Assembly: GCA_043778575.1 (NCBI GenBank)
Contig: JAYWFX010000051.1
Span: forward strand, 1-26,692
Reading direction: 5' to 3'
Origin: JAYWFX01 sp043778575
Lineage (GTDB): Bacteria; Patescibacteriota; JACMRA01
DNA: 26,692 nt
Of this stretch, positions 8,734-16,673 are shown one piece after another (position 1 is the first letter of the stretch; each line of letters opens with the position of its first letter). Position numbers and translations under genes: made by a program. The notes under the pieces are model-generated. The model was not told the DNA's origin, did not search any database, and was given only the letters and a program-made list of their open reading frames with translations.

Positions 8734-10533
8734 TTATCCAGCTATCCTCTTTTTATCAATTTCTGTCATCTTTACGACTATTTCCGTTGCATCAAAATTA
8801 AAGTTTTTACGGATTATGTTCTCTAGGAAACGAAGATATGACCAATGAATTGTCTCACGACTTTTAACCAATAGTTCAAATGTCGGTGGAGCTTGTTTTG
8901 TGAACAGTAAGTCATAAACAACAGGCTTTTTCTTGATTCTCAGTTTTGCAGGTGGTTTTTGTTTCATGAGATAATTAAAGAGTTTCCTCATATCCTCTCT
9001 ACTAATTTCTTTTTGTCTATTTGCTAGGGCTAGATCAATACCCTTCCATATAGAGTGGAGATTGTGTTTCTTTGCTGCACTTACCCAGATAAATCCTTGA
9101 ATCTTAAGGAATTGAAATTTATTGTAAAAATCTTTCATGAACTTTTGTCTCTCTTCTCCGTCAACAAGGTCAGATTTATTTGCGATAATCACTACACCTT
9201 TTCTGGCCTCTTTGATCACTCCAGCTACTACTTGGTCTTGATGACTGATTGGTTGTGAACCGTCTACGACCAGACAAATGACATCAGATCTATGAGCTTC
9301 TTCGATTGTTCTAAAGGTGGCGAAAGTCTCCGCTCCAAACGTCCTTTGTCCCGGTCTACGAATCCCAGTCGAGTCTAATAGCACATACTGTCTGGTGATT
9401 TCTTCATCTACCTCTTCATAAATCTCTTCATTGTATTTATATTCATTGTACTCGTTTTCATCGTGGGCAGAGTTTTCGTCTACATAATCCTCACCATCAT
9501 CGACAATTTCATATTCTTCACCCTCAACATATTCATTATCTTCTTCGATTTCATCTGCCTCTGATGGCTCTTGGTCAATAAGCCTTTTTACTGTTATTGT
9601 GGTTTTTCGTTCTATTAGTGTGTCATTTACACTCAGCGTTGTGCCGGGTATATCTGTCACTATTTGAATATCCTCACCGACCATAGCGTTAAATAGACTA
9701 CTTTTCCCTACATTTGGTTTCCCAAGGAAAATGACTTTTGGTAATTCGTTATCGTTGATCTCCGTGTCAGCAAATTTTGAATATGATTCATCGTTGGCAT
9801 CTAGAATATCTATCTTTTCGTACAAACCATCCTCATTTCTCGTGATATAGTAACCACCATCTTTGTCTCGTCTGACGTTTGCAGTTTTTGATCTAGTGGT
9901 TTTTTTCTTCTGCGTATCAATTTGCATATCTTCCATGTAGGGAGCAAATCCAGCCGCCTTTACTTTTTCTACGAGTATGTCGAGTAAATCATTTAAACCA
10001 TAACCATTAGCTGAGCTGACATTTACAAAGTCGAACCCTCCGAGAAATGCATAATCAGCAATAGATCTCTCGTGATTTGGGTTGTCAACCTTGTTTACGC
10101 AGATGAGAGTTGGTTTTCCAGTTTTCCAGATTTGTTGGATAGTTTTTTCTGGAATTGTGTCTACGTCCTGTCTCATGTCGATAACCCACACCAAAATATC
10201 AGCTTGGCTGATCGCGCTACCACTTTTTACTTGGATTTCTTTTTGAATTCGATCGGTTGGGGCAGGTACCAGACCACCAGTATCGACCATGCTCAGCGTA
10301 TAACCCTCCCATTCAGCCTGACTCCAGTTCAAATCTCTAGTTGTGTGAGCCTCGTTTGCTGTAATTGCTTTTCTAGTGCCACATAATTTATTAATCAGTG
10401 TACTTTTCCCAGAATTTGGAAGCCCAATAAGAGCTACAATAGGTAGTCGGTTGATGAGTGGTTTTGGAATGGATTCGTTAATTTTGATAAGCTTATCATT
10501 GGTTTTTTTGTTCGCTACGGGCTTTGTTGTCAT
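8734..10533 (-). CDS. der: Ribosome-assembly GTPase Der (EngA), with acidic insertion
   Basis: 599 residues, against about 436-490 in the family. Der has two tandem G domains and a KH-like C-terminal domain and acts in 50S subunit assembly. First G domain: GLPNSGKST (37-45), TTRD (64-67), DTGG (84-87), NKVD (147-150). Second: GKPNVGKSS (271-279), PGTT (296-299), DSTG (387-390), NKSD (452-455), SAA (485-487). The KH-like domain runs from about 510 to 599. Two oddities are visible. The linker between G domains is long (about 200-265). An acidic segment (319-379, 30 Asp/Glu in 61 residues, rich in Tyr and Asn) is inserted in the second G domain between switch I and the G3 motif. G3 and what follows is DSTGIRRPG, where the family usually has DTAGIRRKG. 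It lies alone on the minus strand and is divergent from rpmH. Confidence 0.95.
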   Translation of the reverse strand: MTTKPVANKKTNDKLIKINESIPKPLINRLPIVALIGLPNSGKSTLINKLCGTRKAITANEAHTTRDLNWSQAEWEGYTLSMVDTGGLVPAPTDRIQKEIQVKSGSAISQADILVWVIDMRQDVDTIPEKTIQQIWKTGKPTLICVNKVDNPNHERSIADYAFLGGFDFVNVSSANGYGLNDLLDILVEKVKAAGFAPYMEDMQIDTQKKKTTRSKTANVRRDKDGGYYITRNEDGLYEKIDILDANDESYSKFADTEINDNELPKVIFLGKPNVGKSSLFNAMVGEDIQIVTDIPGTTLSVNDTLIERKTTITVKRLIDQEPSEADEIEEDNEYVEGEEYEIVDDGEDYVDENSAHDENEYNEYKYNEEIYEEVDEEITRQYVLLDSTGIRRPGQRTFGAETFATFRTIEEAHRSDVICLVVDGSQPISHQDQVVAGVIKEARKGVVIIANKSDLVDGEERQKFMKDFYNKFQFLKIQGFIWVSAAKKHNLHSIWKGIDLALANRQKEISREDMRKLFNYLMKQKPPAKLRIKKKPVVYDLLFTKQAPPTFELLVKSRETIHWSYLRFLENIIRKNFNFDATEIVVKMTEIDKKRIAG

Positions 10534-10598
10534 ATTCTCAATTTGTTACTTAGTCATCAACTTGTATATATTTAGGAATGTCAAATGAGTTGATTAAT

Positions 10599-10628
10599 TT
10601 GACAAAAAAGGATTTTATCACCTATTTA
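10599..10628 (+). promoter_or_regulatory. Candidate upstream promoter for rpmH-rnpA
   Basis: TTGACA (10599-10604), an 18-base spacer and TATTTA (10623-10628) in the der/rpmH intergenic region. It would give a leader of about 50 bases. A second -10-like TATAAA (10674-10679) lies 6 bases before the rpmH ATG but has no convincing -35. Confidence 0.4.
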
Positions 10629-10685
10629 TTGACTTAATATTTGTTTGTATTTTTAGTACTACATTTTAACTTTTATAAAGATTGT

Positions 10686-10829
10686 ATGAGCGTTACTTAT
10701 CAGCCAAAGAAAAGACAGAGAGCACGAAAATGTGGTTTTAGAGCTAGGATGAAAAATTCAATGAGAGTATTGAAATCACGCAGATTGAAGGGTAGATGGC
10801 AGTTGACTGTGACCGCAAAGGCTTTCTAA
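10686..10829 (+). CDS. rpmH: 50S ribosomal protein L34
   Basis: 47 residues, normal for L34, a small very basic protein deep in the 50S subunit. TYQPKKRQRARKCGFRARM matches the family's TfQPsnrkRkrthGFRaRM. It is followed by VLKSRRLKGRWQLTV, matching VLarRRaKGRkrLtv. The start is ATG 10686; a longer in-frame TTG at 10641 would add a hydrophobic, AT-rich translation foreign to L34. It is followed after 67 bases by rnpA, the usual pairing. The usual flanks dnaA (upstream) and yidC (downstream) are absent; der is upstream, divergent. Confidence 0.95.
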   Translation: MSVTYQPKKRQRARKCGFRARMKNSMRVLKSRRLKGRWQLTVTAKAF

Positions 10830-10896
10830 GGTCAGTTACTGTGAGTTTGTATCAATTTTTTGCTAATGGTTTTTTACTAAAATAGCTTTTATTAAT

Positions 10897-11316
10897 ATGC
10901 CGCTCGCTAAGCAAAACAGAATTGTTCATGACAAAGACATAAAAAAGACGTATTTAGCTCGTTTCAAGAGTAGAAATGAAATGTTTTTTACGTATCTTCG
11001 TCCCAATATTGTAGACAGATTCGAATTGTTGATAGTCGTGTCTAAAAAAGTTTTTAAAAAGGCAAATCTGAGAAATAGAATCAAACGAAAAATTTCCGCT
11101 GTCTTTATAGATCTACATACCAAGAAACGGCTCCCATCAAACATTTCAACAATCATTCAAATAAAAAGTCCTAAACTGATACTTCTTAGTACTGAAGAGC
11201 TAAAAAAAGTTTTGATTGAGGAGGTCTCTAAATTGTACACATTATCAGTGCAAAAATCACAAATTCTTGACAAAAATCCAAGATTATCCAGAAAATATAG
11301 TCAGATACAGGTTTAG
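10897..11316 (+). CDS. rnpA: Ribonuclease P protein component
   Basis: 139 residues. It is the small basic protein that assists the RNase P RNA in removing tRNA 5' leaders. The N-terminal LAKQNRIVHDKDIKKTY corresponds to the family's L....R.....dF..vy start. ELLIVVSKKVFKKANLRNRIKRKI (41-65 region) holds the central strand and the RNR signature helix (vvsKKvgkAVvRNRiKR). The C-terminal tail after about residue 110 is longer than usual and basic, with no recognised motif. It sits after rpmH and directly upstream of a tRNA gene, itself an RNase P substrate, with 17 bases between the stop codon and the tRNA. The RNase P RNA gene is not in the window. Confidence 0.93.
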   Translation: MPLAKQNRIVHDKDIKKTYLARFKSRNEMFFTYLRPNIVDRFELLIVVSKKVFKKANLRNRIKRKISAVFIDLHTKKRLPSNISTIIQIKSPKLILLSTEELKKVLIEEVSKLYTLSVQKSQILDKNPRLSRKYSQIQV

Positions 11317-11333
11317 CAAATTTAGAATACACT

Positions 11334-11410
11334 GGCGGCGTAGCTCAGTCGGTTAGAGCGCGGGACTCATAAGCCCGAGGTCGGAGGTTCGATCCCTCTC
11401 GCCGCTACCA
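11334..11410 (+). tRNA. tRNA with CAT anticodon (elongator Met or Ile2)
   Basis: 77 bases with encoded CCA. Acceptor GGCGGCG (11334-11340) pairs with CGCCGCT (11400-11406), with G1-U72 wobble. The D stem is GCTC/GAGC. The anticodon loop is CTCATAA with CAT at 11368-11370. The T arm is GGAGG TTCGATC CCTCT. Pair 11-24 is C-G and 1-72 is not a C-A mismatch, so it is not an initiator. The anticodon stem CGGGA/GCCCG closes with an A31-G39 mismatch. Met versus lysidine-modified Ile2 cannot be decided by eye; Met is more likely. Confidence 0.93.
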
Positions 11411-11460
11411 AAATACATTTTCAATACATTATTTTTAAACGAAATCAAAATTATATTTTC

Positions 11461-12678
11461 ATGGCTTCAACTTATAAAACAAACTACGATAGTGACAGCC
11501 AATTTTCAATAGTTACTGATATCGAAGCAAAGGAGTATACTACATGGAAGGATAGAGTTGTCCAAAGACTACTAGAAAATGTACAGGTTGATGGTTTTAG
11601 AAAGGGAAAAGCACCTATAAACTTAGCGATGGCAAAAATTGATCAAGGTAGAATCCAAGAAACAACATTTAATGAAACTGTAGAGAAATACGGTGTGGAT
11701 GCTATTGTTGAGGCTAGAAAAGTGCTGGAGGCGGATAATCGAAGGATATTAGAATACTATTTAGACGTAGACCCTCAAACAGTTGGTGAAAACGACAAAG
11801 GCTTCACCTTCAAGATTATCTTTAGTATTCTTCCAACTGTTGATTTGAGCTGTATTGATACATTAAAGCTACCTAAAGTAGATACACAAGACCTACCAAA
11901 ACGATTGACTGTCGAAGAATTTCTGCAAAATAGACGAGATTACTTTGTTCAGACTGCAAACACATTTCATACAGAAAAGAATTCTGAGTTCAAACAGTAT
12001 GAATCTTTTGCAGATTTGCTGGATAGAGATGATGAGTTTAAAGCAGCATACCCAAGCGAAAGTTCATTTATTGAAATGTTTACCCGAGTGTATGACGACG
12101 AGACAAAACAGATTGAAGGTGATGTCATAAAGCACAAGATTATTTTGGACATGGTTGCTAATACTCCAGTTTTCGAAATGCCTCAAGCTAAAATCAGTTC
12201 AGAAATTGAGCGAATTATTAAAAATATCGAAGAAGTATCTCAGGGTAATAACCAGACGATCACAGAAGTGGTTCAAGGTTCAGGCATTCTTCAAACTGAG
12301 GATCGTGACAAGGTGTTTGAAACAGTTGCTGATGCACATCCATTTGTAGAAACCTACGTAAGAAACGAAATGCGTTGGACATATATTCAAAGGGCAATGT
12401 ACGAGTACAGAGTTGAACCTAAACTAACACCAGAAGAGGTACAAGATGCTGGAAAAGTCATGTCTAAAAACCCAGCTCAGTATGATGTGCAGGGTGGCTT
12501 GTCTCAGGAACAGTATGAATCGATTGCATTTGACAGAATGATTCGCAGTAAAGCCGCAAACTGGTTATTTGAGACCATCCAAAACTCTGCTAAAACAACA
12601 ATAATAACTGACTTAGATTCAGCCCCAAAAACAATCAAGAAAAAGAAAACTGAGCTAACCCCAACAGAAGAAAAATAA
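11461..12678 (+). CDS. tig: Trigger factor lacking the PPIase domain
   Basis: 405 residues. Trigger factor binds the ribosome at the exit tunnel and shields nascent chains. The ribosome-binding N-domain (about 1-120) carries the signature GFRKGKAPINLA (45-56). The substrate-binding C-domain is recognisable from about residue 205 by the pattern VIKHKIILDMVANTPVFEMPQAKISSEIERI, followed by further helices. The segment between them (about 145-205) contains none of the FKBP-like PPIase strands (VxIDFxGxxDGxxFxGG) that normally lie there. A free-standing FKBP starts 34 bases downstream. A Lys-rich tail ends the protein. The gene has no Shine-Dalgarno sequence. An AT-rich TTATAT at 11451-11456 lies 4 bases before the ATG, without a good -35. 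Identification rests on the signature and domain order, so moderate to high certainty. Confidence 0.85.
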   Translation: MASTYKTNYDSDSQFSIVTDIEAKEYTTWKDRVVQRLLENVQVDGFRKGKAPINLAMAKIDQGRIQETTFNETVEKYGVDAIVEARKVLEADNRRILEYYLDVDPQTVGENDKGFTFKIIFSILPTVDLSCIDTLKLPKVDTQDLPKRLTVEEFLQNRRDYFVQTANTFHTEKNSEFKQYESFADLLDRDDEFKAAYPSESSFIEMFTRVYDDETKQIEGDVIKHKIILDMVANTPVFEMPQAKISSEIERIIKNIEEVSQGNNQTITEVVQGSGILQTEDRDKVFETVADAHPFVETYVRNEMRWTYIQRAMYEYRVEPKLTPEEVQDAGKVMSKNPAQYDVQGGLSQEQYESIAFDRMIRSKAANWLFETIQNSAKTTIITDLDSAPKTIKKKKTELTPTEEK

Positions 12679-12712
12679 ACAACAATAATCTACTTAAATC
12701 AACCATATTTTT

Positions 12713-13048
12713 ATGCAAAATAACCAAAGTGAAATGCTCATTGAAGACTCAGTGATTGGTGAAGGTGTTGAATTACTATCAGGTCAAGTCGGTACCTTTC
12801 ATTATACTGGCATGCTTGAGGATAGAACTGTGTTTGATTCCTCAGTAGGCAGGTCACCTTTTTCGTGCACTATAGGAGTAGGAGAGGTTATCCAAGGATG
12901 GGACGAGGGTATACCCGGTATGAAGATTGGAGGTAAACGAAAACTAACTATTCCATATCAAATGGCATATGGAGAGCGTGGTATTCCAAATACTATTCCC
13001 GCAAAAGCAACACTAATTTTTGAGGTAGAGCTATTAGGTGTAAAGTAA
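12713..13048 (+). CDS. FKBP-type peptidyl-prolyl cis-trans isomerase
   Basis: 111 residues, one FKBP domain with no signal peptide, so cytoplasmic. The active-site set known from FKBP12 is complete: Y31, F41-D42 (VFDSS), V59-I60 and W63 (EVIQGWDEG), Y86 (MAYGERG) and F103 (LIFEVELL). It should catalyse proline isomerisation. It follows the PPIase-less trigger factor by 34 bases on the same strand and ahead of a shared terminator, so it is probably co-expressed and may supply the missing activity in trans. A CATATT at 12704-12709 just before the ATG could be a -10 hexamer of its own. There is no insert-in-flap domain of the SlyD type. Confidence 0.95.
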   Translation: MQNNQSEMLIEDSVIGEGVELLSGQVGTFHYTGMLEDRTVFDSSVGRSPFSCTIGVGEVIQGWDEGIPGMKIGGKRKLTIPYQMAYGERGIPNTIPAKATLIFEVELLGVK

Positions 13049-13103
13049 TCCTAATCTCATAATCATCTAATTAATATCCGTAGAGTAGTAAAACTAGGGT
13101 ACT

Positions 13104-13136
13104 AAAAAACCAGCCTCGAGAGCTGGGTATTTTTTT
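13104..13136. terminator. Bidirectional terminator between FKBP and superoxide dismutase genes
   Basis: CCAGC (13110-13114) pairs with GCTGG (13122-13126) around CTCGAGA. It is flanked by an A-run (13104-13109) and a T-run (13130-13136), so it works for both converging genes. Confidence 0.75.
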
Positions 13137-13165
13137 GCCTTTACAACAATCTTTGATATAAAGAA

Positions 13166-13777
13166 TTAATTCATTGCTGTTTGGTATTTTCGAGATACTT
13201 CTGCCCAATTAATATATTCAAAAAAGGTGTCTATATAATCTGGTCTACGATTTTGAAAGTCTAGATAATAGGCATGTTCCCACACATCCATAGTCAAAAT
13301 AGGTTTTTTGTTATGCATCAGTGGTGAATCTGCATTGCTAGATTTTTCGATGCTCAGTGTGCCATCAGAATTTGCTACCAGCCACACCCATCCAGATCCG
13401 AATTGGGTTGTGCCAGCCTGTTTCCATTCCATCATAAAATTTTCATAACTACCAAATTTGTCTAATTCTACTCCTAGTTCTTTGCTTGGTGAACCTGTCT
13501 GATCTTTTGGAGATAGGCTTTCCCAGTATAGATTGTGGTTGTATACCTGTCCTGCATTGTTTGTGACCGCAGTTTTTATTTCAACTGGCAAAGAGTCTAT
13601 ACTCATGATCAAATCCTCCAGTTCCATCATCAGAAACTCAGGGTACTCAGACAACGTCTTGTTTAGGTTGTCTACATATGTTTGGTGATGTTTTCCGTGG
13701 TGAATTCGAAGTGTCTGCTCATTGATAAATGGTGCTAGAGCTGTGTAATCAAATGGAAGGGGGTTGAGGACAAACAT
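13166..13777 (-). CDS. sodB: Superoxide dismutase, Fe-type
   Basis: 203 residues from the ATG at 13777, the normal size. It converts superoxide to O2 and H2O2. Metal ligands are visible at H26 (RIHHGKHHQTYV), H81 (VYNHNLYW), D164 and H168 (MDVWEHAYYLD). NNAGQVYNH with Gln 77, and Ala instead of Gln in NADSPLM, follow the iron-enzyme pattern. Cambialistic use of Mn cannot be excluded. The frame stays open to 13870 and a longer form would add 31 residues with a hydrophobic run (ISLFFIVLFYCFLPLFVF). That form could be a membrane-anchored or secreted SOD, but I read it as translation of an A-rich leader because residue 1 at 13777 fits the family start NPLPFDYTALAPFI. The gene is divergent from the CREST-family gene. 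Confidence 0.93.
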   Translation of the reverse strand: MFVLNPLPFDYTALAPFINEQTLRIHHGKHHQTYVDNLNKTLSEYPEFLMMELEDLIMSIDSLPVEIKTAVTNNAGQVYNHNLYWESLSPKDQTGSPSKELGVELDKFGSYENFMMEWKQAGTTQFGSGWVWLVANSDGTLSIEKSSNADSPLMHNKKPILTMDVWEHAYYLDFQNRRPDYIDTFFEYINWAEVSRKYQTAMN

Positions 13778-13872
13778 AAATACAAATAGTGGTAAGAAAC
13801 AATAAAAAAGAACAATAAAAAATAAGCTAATTTCTACTTGATTGTTTTGCTGGTTTGTGTGAGTTGTCAAAC

Positions 13873-14619
13873 ATGTTTAGTGTTCAAAACTCTAGTGGCG
13901 GGTGTTTATGTCCATATTGCGGATTTCATTTAGGTCAACCTACACTTCAGTTTGCCGAGCAAAATATGTGTGGATGGATCGCTCAACCAGCTAATACAAT
14001 TTCAAACATTGCTTATTTATTTGTGACGTTAATCCTTTTGATTCAGTTGAGAAAAAACACACTGCCATGGTATTTGTATGGTTTTCCGATAGCTTACAGT
14101 TTTATTGGTATTTCTTCAGGATTTTATCATGCGAGTAGCACTTTTGTCGGGCAGTTTTTAGATTTTACCGCAATATATGTATTTGTTGGCTACATACTCT
14201 TTCTGGCGATAAACAAAAGAAACTGGATTCAAACCAGAACGTTGGCTTACATGGTTGCATGTTCGGTGTTTTTGTTGTCTACTATTATGTGGTTTGTACC
14301 TTTTTTACGTATTTGGTTGTTTGCAATTTTTCAAATTATTCCATTTCTATGGTTAGAATTTACCTACAATAGGAACAAAAATAAGCAAAAACGTGATGTA
14401 TCAAAACTCAAATATGCTGTATTGATATTTTTAGTTGCTTGGGCTTTTTGGTGGTTGGATATATTGTTGATTTGGGATTATAAATCTCTCCAGCACATCA
14501 TAAATGGACATGCAGCTTGGCACGTTTTGACTGCAGTATCATTGTATTTTGTAGCACAGTTTTATCTGGCGACTTCTGAAGCTGTACCTGTCCTAATTGA
14601 ACTAACTGTGGACGAGTAA
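13873..14619 (+). CDS. CREST-superfamily membrane hydrolase (alkaline-ceramidase-like)
   Basis: 248 residues from ATG 13873 (in-frame TTG at 13855 possible). About seven membrane helices. CREST proteins are membrane zinc hydrolases, including alkaline ceramidases that cleave the amide of ceramide. CGWIAQPANTISNIAY matches the family's W.aEP.NT.SNl.Y. The catalytic set seen in alkaline ceramidases is present with the same spacing: S82 and H86 in SSGFYHASS, D97 in GQFLDF, and H213/H217 in GHAAWHVL. The serine is 4 residues and the aspartate 11 residues from the first histidine, and the last two histidines are 4 apart. The N-terminus adds a short Cys cluster (CLCPYCG, 11-17). The substrate is unknown and could be a host or scavenged lipid amide. 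The 3' end overlaps the converging gene by 58 bases. Confidence 0.8.
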   Translation: MFSVQNSSGGCLCPYCGFHLGQPTLQFAEQNMCGWIAQPANTISNIAYLFVTLILLIQLRKNTLPWYLYGFPIAYSFIGISSGFYHASSTFVGQFLDFTAIYVFVGYILFLAINKRNWIQTRTLAYMVACSVFLLSTIMWFVPFLRIWLFAIFQIIPFLWLEFTYNRNKNKQKRDVSKLKYAVLIFLVAWAFWWLDILLIWDYKSLQHIINGHAAWHVLTAVSLYFVAQFYLATSEAVPVLIELTVDE

Positions 14620-16673
14620 ACTTGGTTTTGGGAGTTTTTGTCGAGCTGCTTTTCTAATATATCTAGATCTTTGTCTATTGCCATTTGTTGTATTATCTTT
14701 TGGATATTTTTTTGCTGAGCTTCACCTTGGTTTGTGGTGATTATAGTTTTACCTCCCATCTCATAAAAATCAGGAAAACTCAAAGAATCAATAAAGTCTG
14801 GGGTATCCTTGACCTTGTTTCTCAACTCAATTAAATCAATATTTTTGAGTGGAGTATCGATCACGCTGATGTCTACATATTCTAGTATATCAGATGTGGA
14901 ATTGCCAGCAATTGGGGTAGGGCTGTTCAGTGACACTCGTCTGAAATACATGGTAAATCCCTTGTACTTTTCAACCAAACAGGGAATGATCAGATATACA
15001 CTATCGAGCTGATCATAGCAGGTGTCAGTATTTTTTTCTTTGGGAGAGTGTGATATGTTTCCGAGTTCTAATCCATTAAAATCTTTACTCAGGTCGCCCG
15101 GTGTCAGTCTAATCTCTTTTGATATTTTGCTAAAACTCGTTTGATCATATTGAGGGTATGAGTCGTTTCTGAGATTAATTTTTTCTGTGATATTTTTTAT
15201 TTCTCCTGGAGTTAGTGATGTAAAAGTAGCTTGTGGCTTGATGTTTTCTCCCTCTGAAAGCTGATTAAATTGATAGAAATAATCTCCATATTTTTGGCTA
15301 AAAACTGAATATACACCATAGTCTGCACCTGTGATACTTGGTTGGTCTTTGTAGATATTCACCCTATAGGAATATACTCCATTGCTGTTTATTGAGTGCA
15401 GTGAGTAGGTTCCCAGCATGGGGTTTAGTTCCTCTACAGTGTCGCTAAGGTTGAGCGAGGGATTGTATTTTATGGAGTTGTATAGCTTAAAAAAATCTGA
15501 TTTTGTAACCTGATTGATATAAAAGCTAATATTTTTTTCAGGTTTGTAGAGCTCGTCACTATAATAAATCGGGTATTTTTGATTAAAGCTCAGGAGTGAA
15601 TTATCTTCAGGTGATGGAAACGATACAGACACTTCCTTGATTGGGGTATTTTTGATTTCATTAGTATTAAAATAGTCTACTAGAACTGGGTGCTGATATT
15701 CTTTTGTGGTGATAGTCTTTGACGAGCTCTGGAGCTGTCCATTTTGGTAAAACTCAGTCAAATATAGTTCAAATGTATTGGTGTCTACATAGTATTTGGT
15801 TGAGAATTGAGCAGTTTGAAGCTCGGGTTTAGCCATTTTTAACTCTCCGTTTGGTAGTGCAATTTTGTCTGGATTATCAGTAAAAAGTGGAGGTTTTGTC
15901 TCAAATAGTTGGAGGTTTTTGTCATCCTTTTTTATGTTTCCTAGATTCTGGATGTTTGAATCGTTGAGGAGTGACTTGAGAAAGCTGATTTCACTATCTC
16001 GCCCATAATTTGGACTGAGAATCGGCGAAAAAAATTGCTTTTCTGGAAATAGTTCTTGTATGGCATATTCCCCCCCGATATAATTTACATTGTAATCTGG
16101 AGTAAATAGGCTAAAGTTTGTTGTCTTGCCCGCTTCAAACGATATAAATTTGGAGTAATTTGTGGATGTCCACGTCTTGTTTGTGACTGTTTTTCCTGTC
16201 GTGCTAGGACTCACAACCGATCCCCCTTTGTTTGATATATATTGTAGTTCAGCGTATATTTTGTTTTCTATCTCGCTATAAAATATGAGATCATCAACCT
16301 GCTGGTTGTTATTTTGTAGTTGGGCTGCTTTTTTAGTATTTGGAGTCTGACTCAGCTCATTTGCCGAAGATATTGAGGCTTTTGCCTGAGCACCTCGAGA
16401 ATTTAATGGTGCGGTAATTTCTGGTTTTGTCCCCTCTACATCTTGGATTGATATTCCTCCAGTTAGTTGTTTGAGCCGTTGGTCAGCTAGGGTCTTGTAG
16501 TCTTTTGAGTCAGAGGGTTTGGTCTTCTCAGCTACCACTAGCTCTTTTTTCTTTGGGGTGATTGGCTTAGTCTGATTTTTAGAGTAAAAGAATACTCCTC
16601 CGGTGATTGTTGTTATCAGTAAAACACCTAAAACAGTCACGATTATGATACGTTTTTTGACAGAATATTGCAT
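14562..16673 (-). CDS. Large membrane-anchored extracytoplasmic protein, unknown function
   Basis: 703 residues, not recognised. A short basic N-terminus (KKRI) precedes a single membrane helix (about 9-30, IIIVTVLGVLLITTITGGVFFY) with no clear cleavage site or lipobox. The rest is probably outside the cytoplasm. A Lys/Pro/Ser-rich linker (about 31-130) is followed by a long region rich in Ser, Asn, Tyr and Phe with strand-like alternation, ending in a Gln-rich helical C-terminus. There are few Cys (a pair near 560-570, TDTCYDQL and IIPCLVEKY, could form a disulfide). The start ATG is 20 bases from the divergent sufS start. The 3' end overlaps the CREST gene. A surface or adhesion role is possible but only a guess from topology. 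Confidence 0.85.
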   Translation of the reverse strand: MQYSVKKRIIIVTVLGVLLITTITGGVFFYSKNQTKPITPKKKELVVAEKTKPSDSKDYKTLADQRLKQLTGGISIQDVEGTKPEITAPLNSRGAQAKASISSANELSQTPNTKKAAQLQNNNQQVDDLIFYSEIENKIYAELQYISNKGGSVVSPSTTGKTVTNKTWTSTNYSKFISFEAGKTTNFSLFTPDYNVNYIGGEYAIQELFPEKQFFSPILSPNYGRDSEISFLKSLLNDSNIQNLGNIKKDDKNLQLFETKPPLFTDNPDKIALPNGELKMAKPELQTAQFSTKYYVDTNTFELYLTEFYQNGQLQSSSKTITTKEYQHPVLVDYFNTNEIKNTPIKEVSVSFPSPEDNSLLSFNQKYPIYYSDELYKPEKNISFYINQVTKSDFFKLYNSIKYNPSLNLSDTVEELNPMLGTYSLHSINSNGVYSYRVNIYKDQPSITGADYGVYSVFSQKYGDYFYQFNQLSEGENIKPQATFTSLTPGEIKNITEKINLRNDSYPQYDQTSFSKISKEIRLTPGDLSKDFNGLELGNISHSPKEKNTDTCYDQLDSVYLIIPCLVEKYKGFTMYFRRVSLNSPTPIAGNSTSDILEYVDISVIDTPLKNIDLIELRNKVKDTPDFIDSLSFPDFYEMGGKTIITTNQGEAQQKNIQKIIQQMAIDKDLDILEKQLDKNSQNQVYSSTVSSIRTGTASEVAR

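Noticed and set aside
10072..10386. Plus-strand reading frame inside der
   Set aside because: It lies opposite conserved G-domain motifs and has no protein-like features of its own.
10641..10685. Longer L34 starting at TTG 10641
   Set aside because: The extra 15 residues are hydrophobic and unlike any L34; ATG 10686 gives the normal protein.
13778..13870. Secreted or membrane-anchored superoxide dismutase from the longer frame
   Set aside because: The hydrophobic run comes from A-rich leader DNA on the opposite strand and the family start fits ATG 13777. Not fully excluded.
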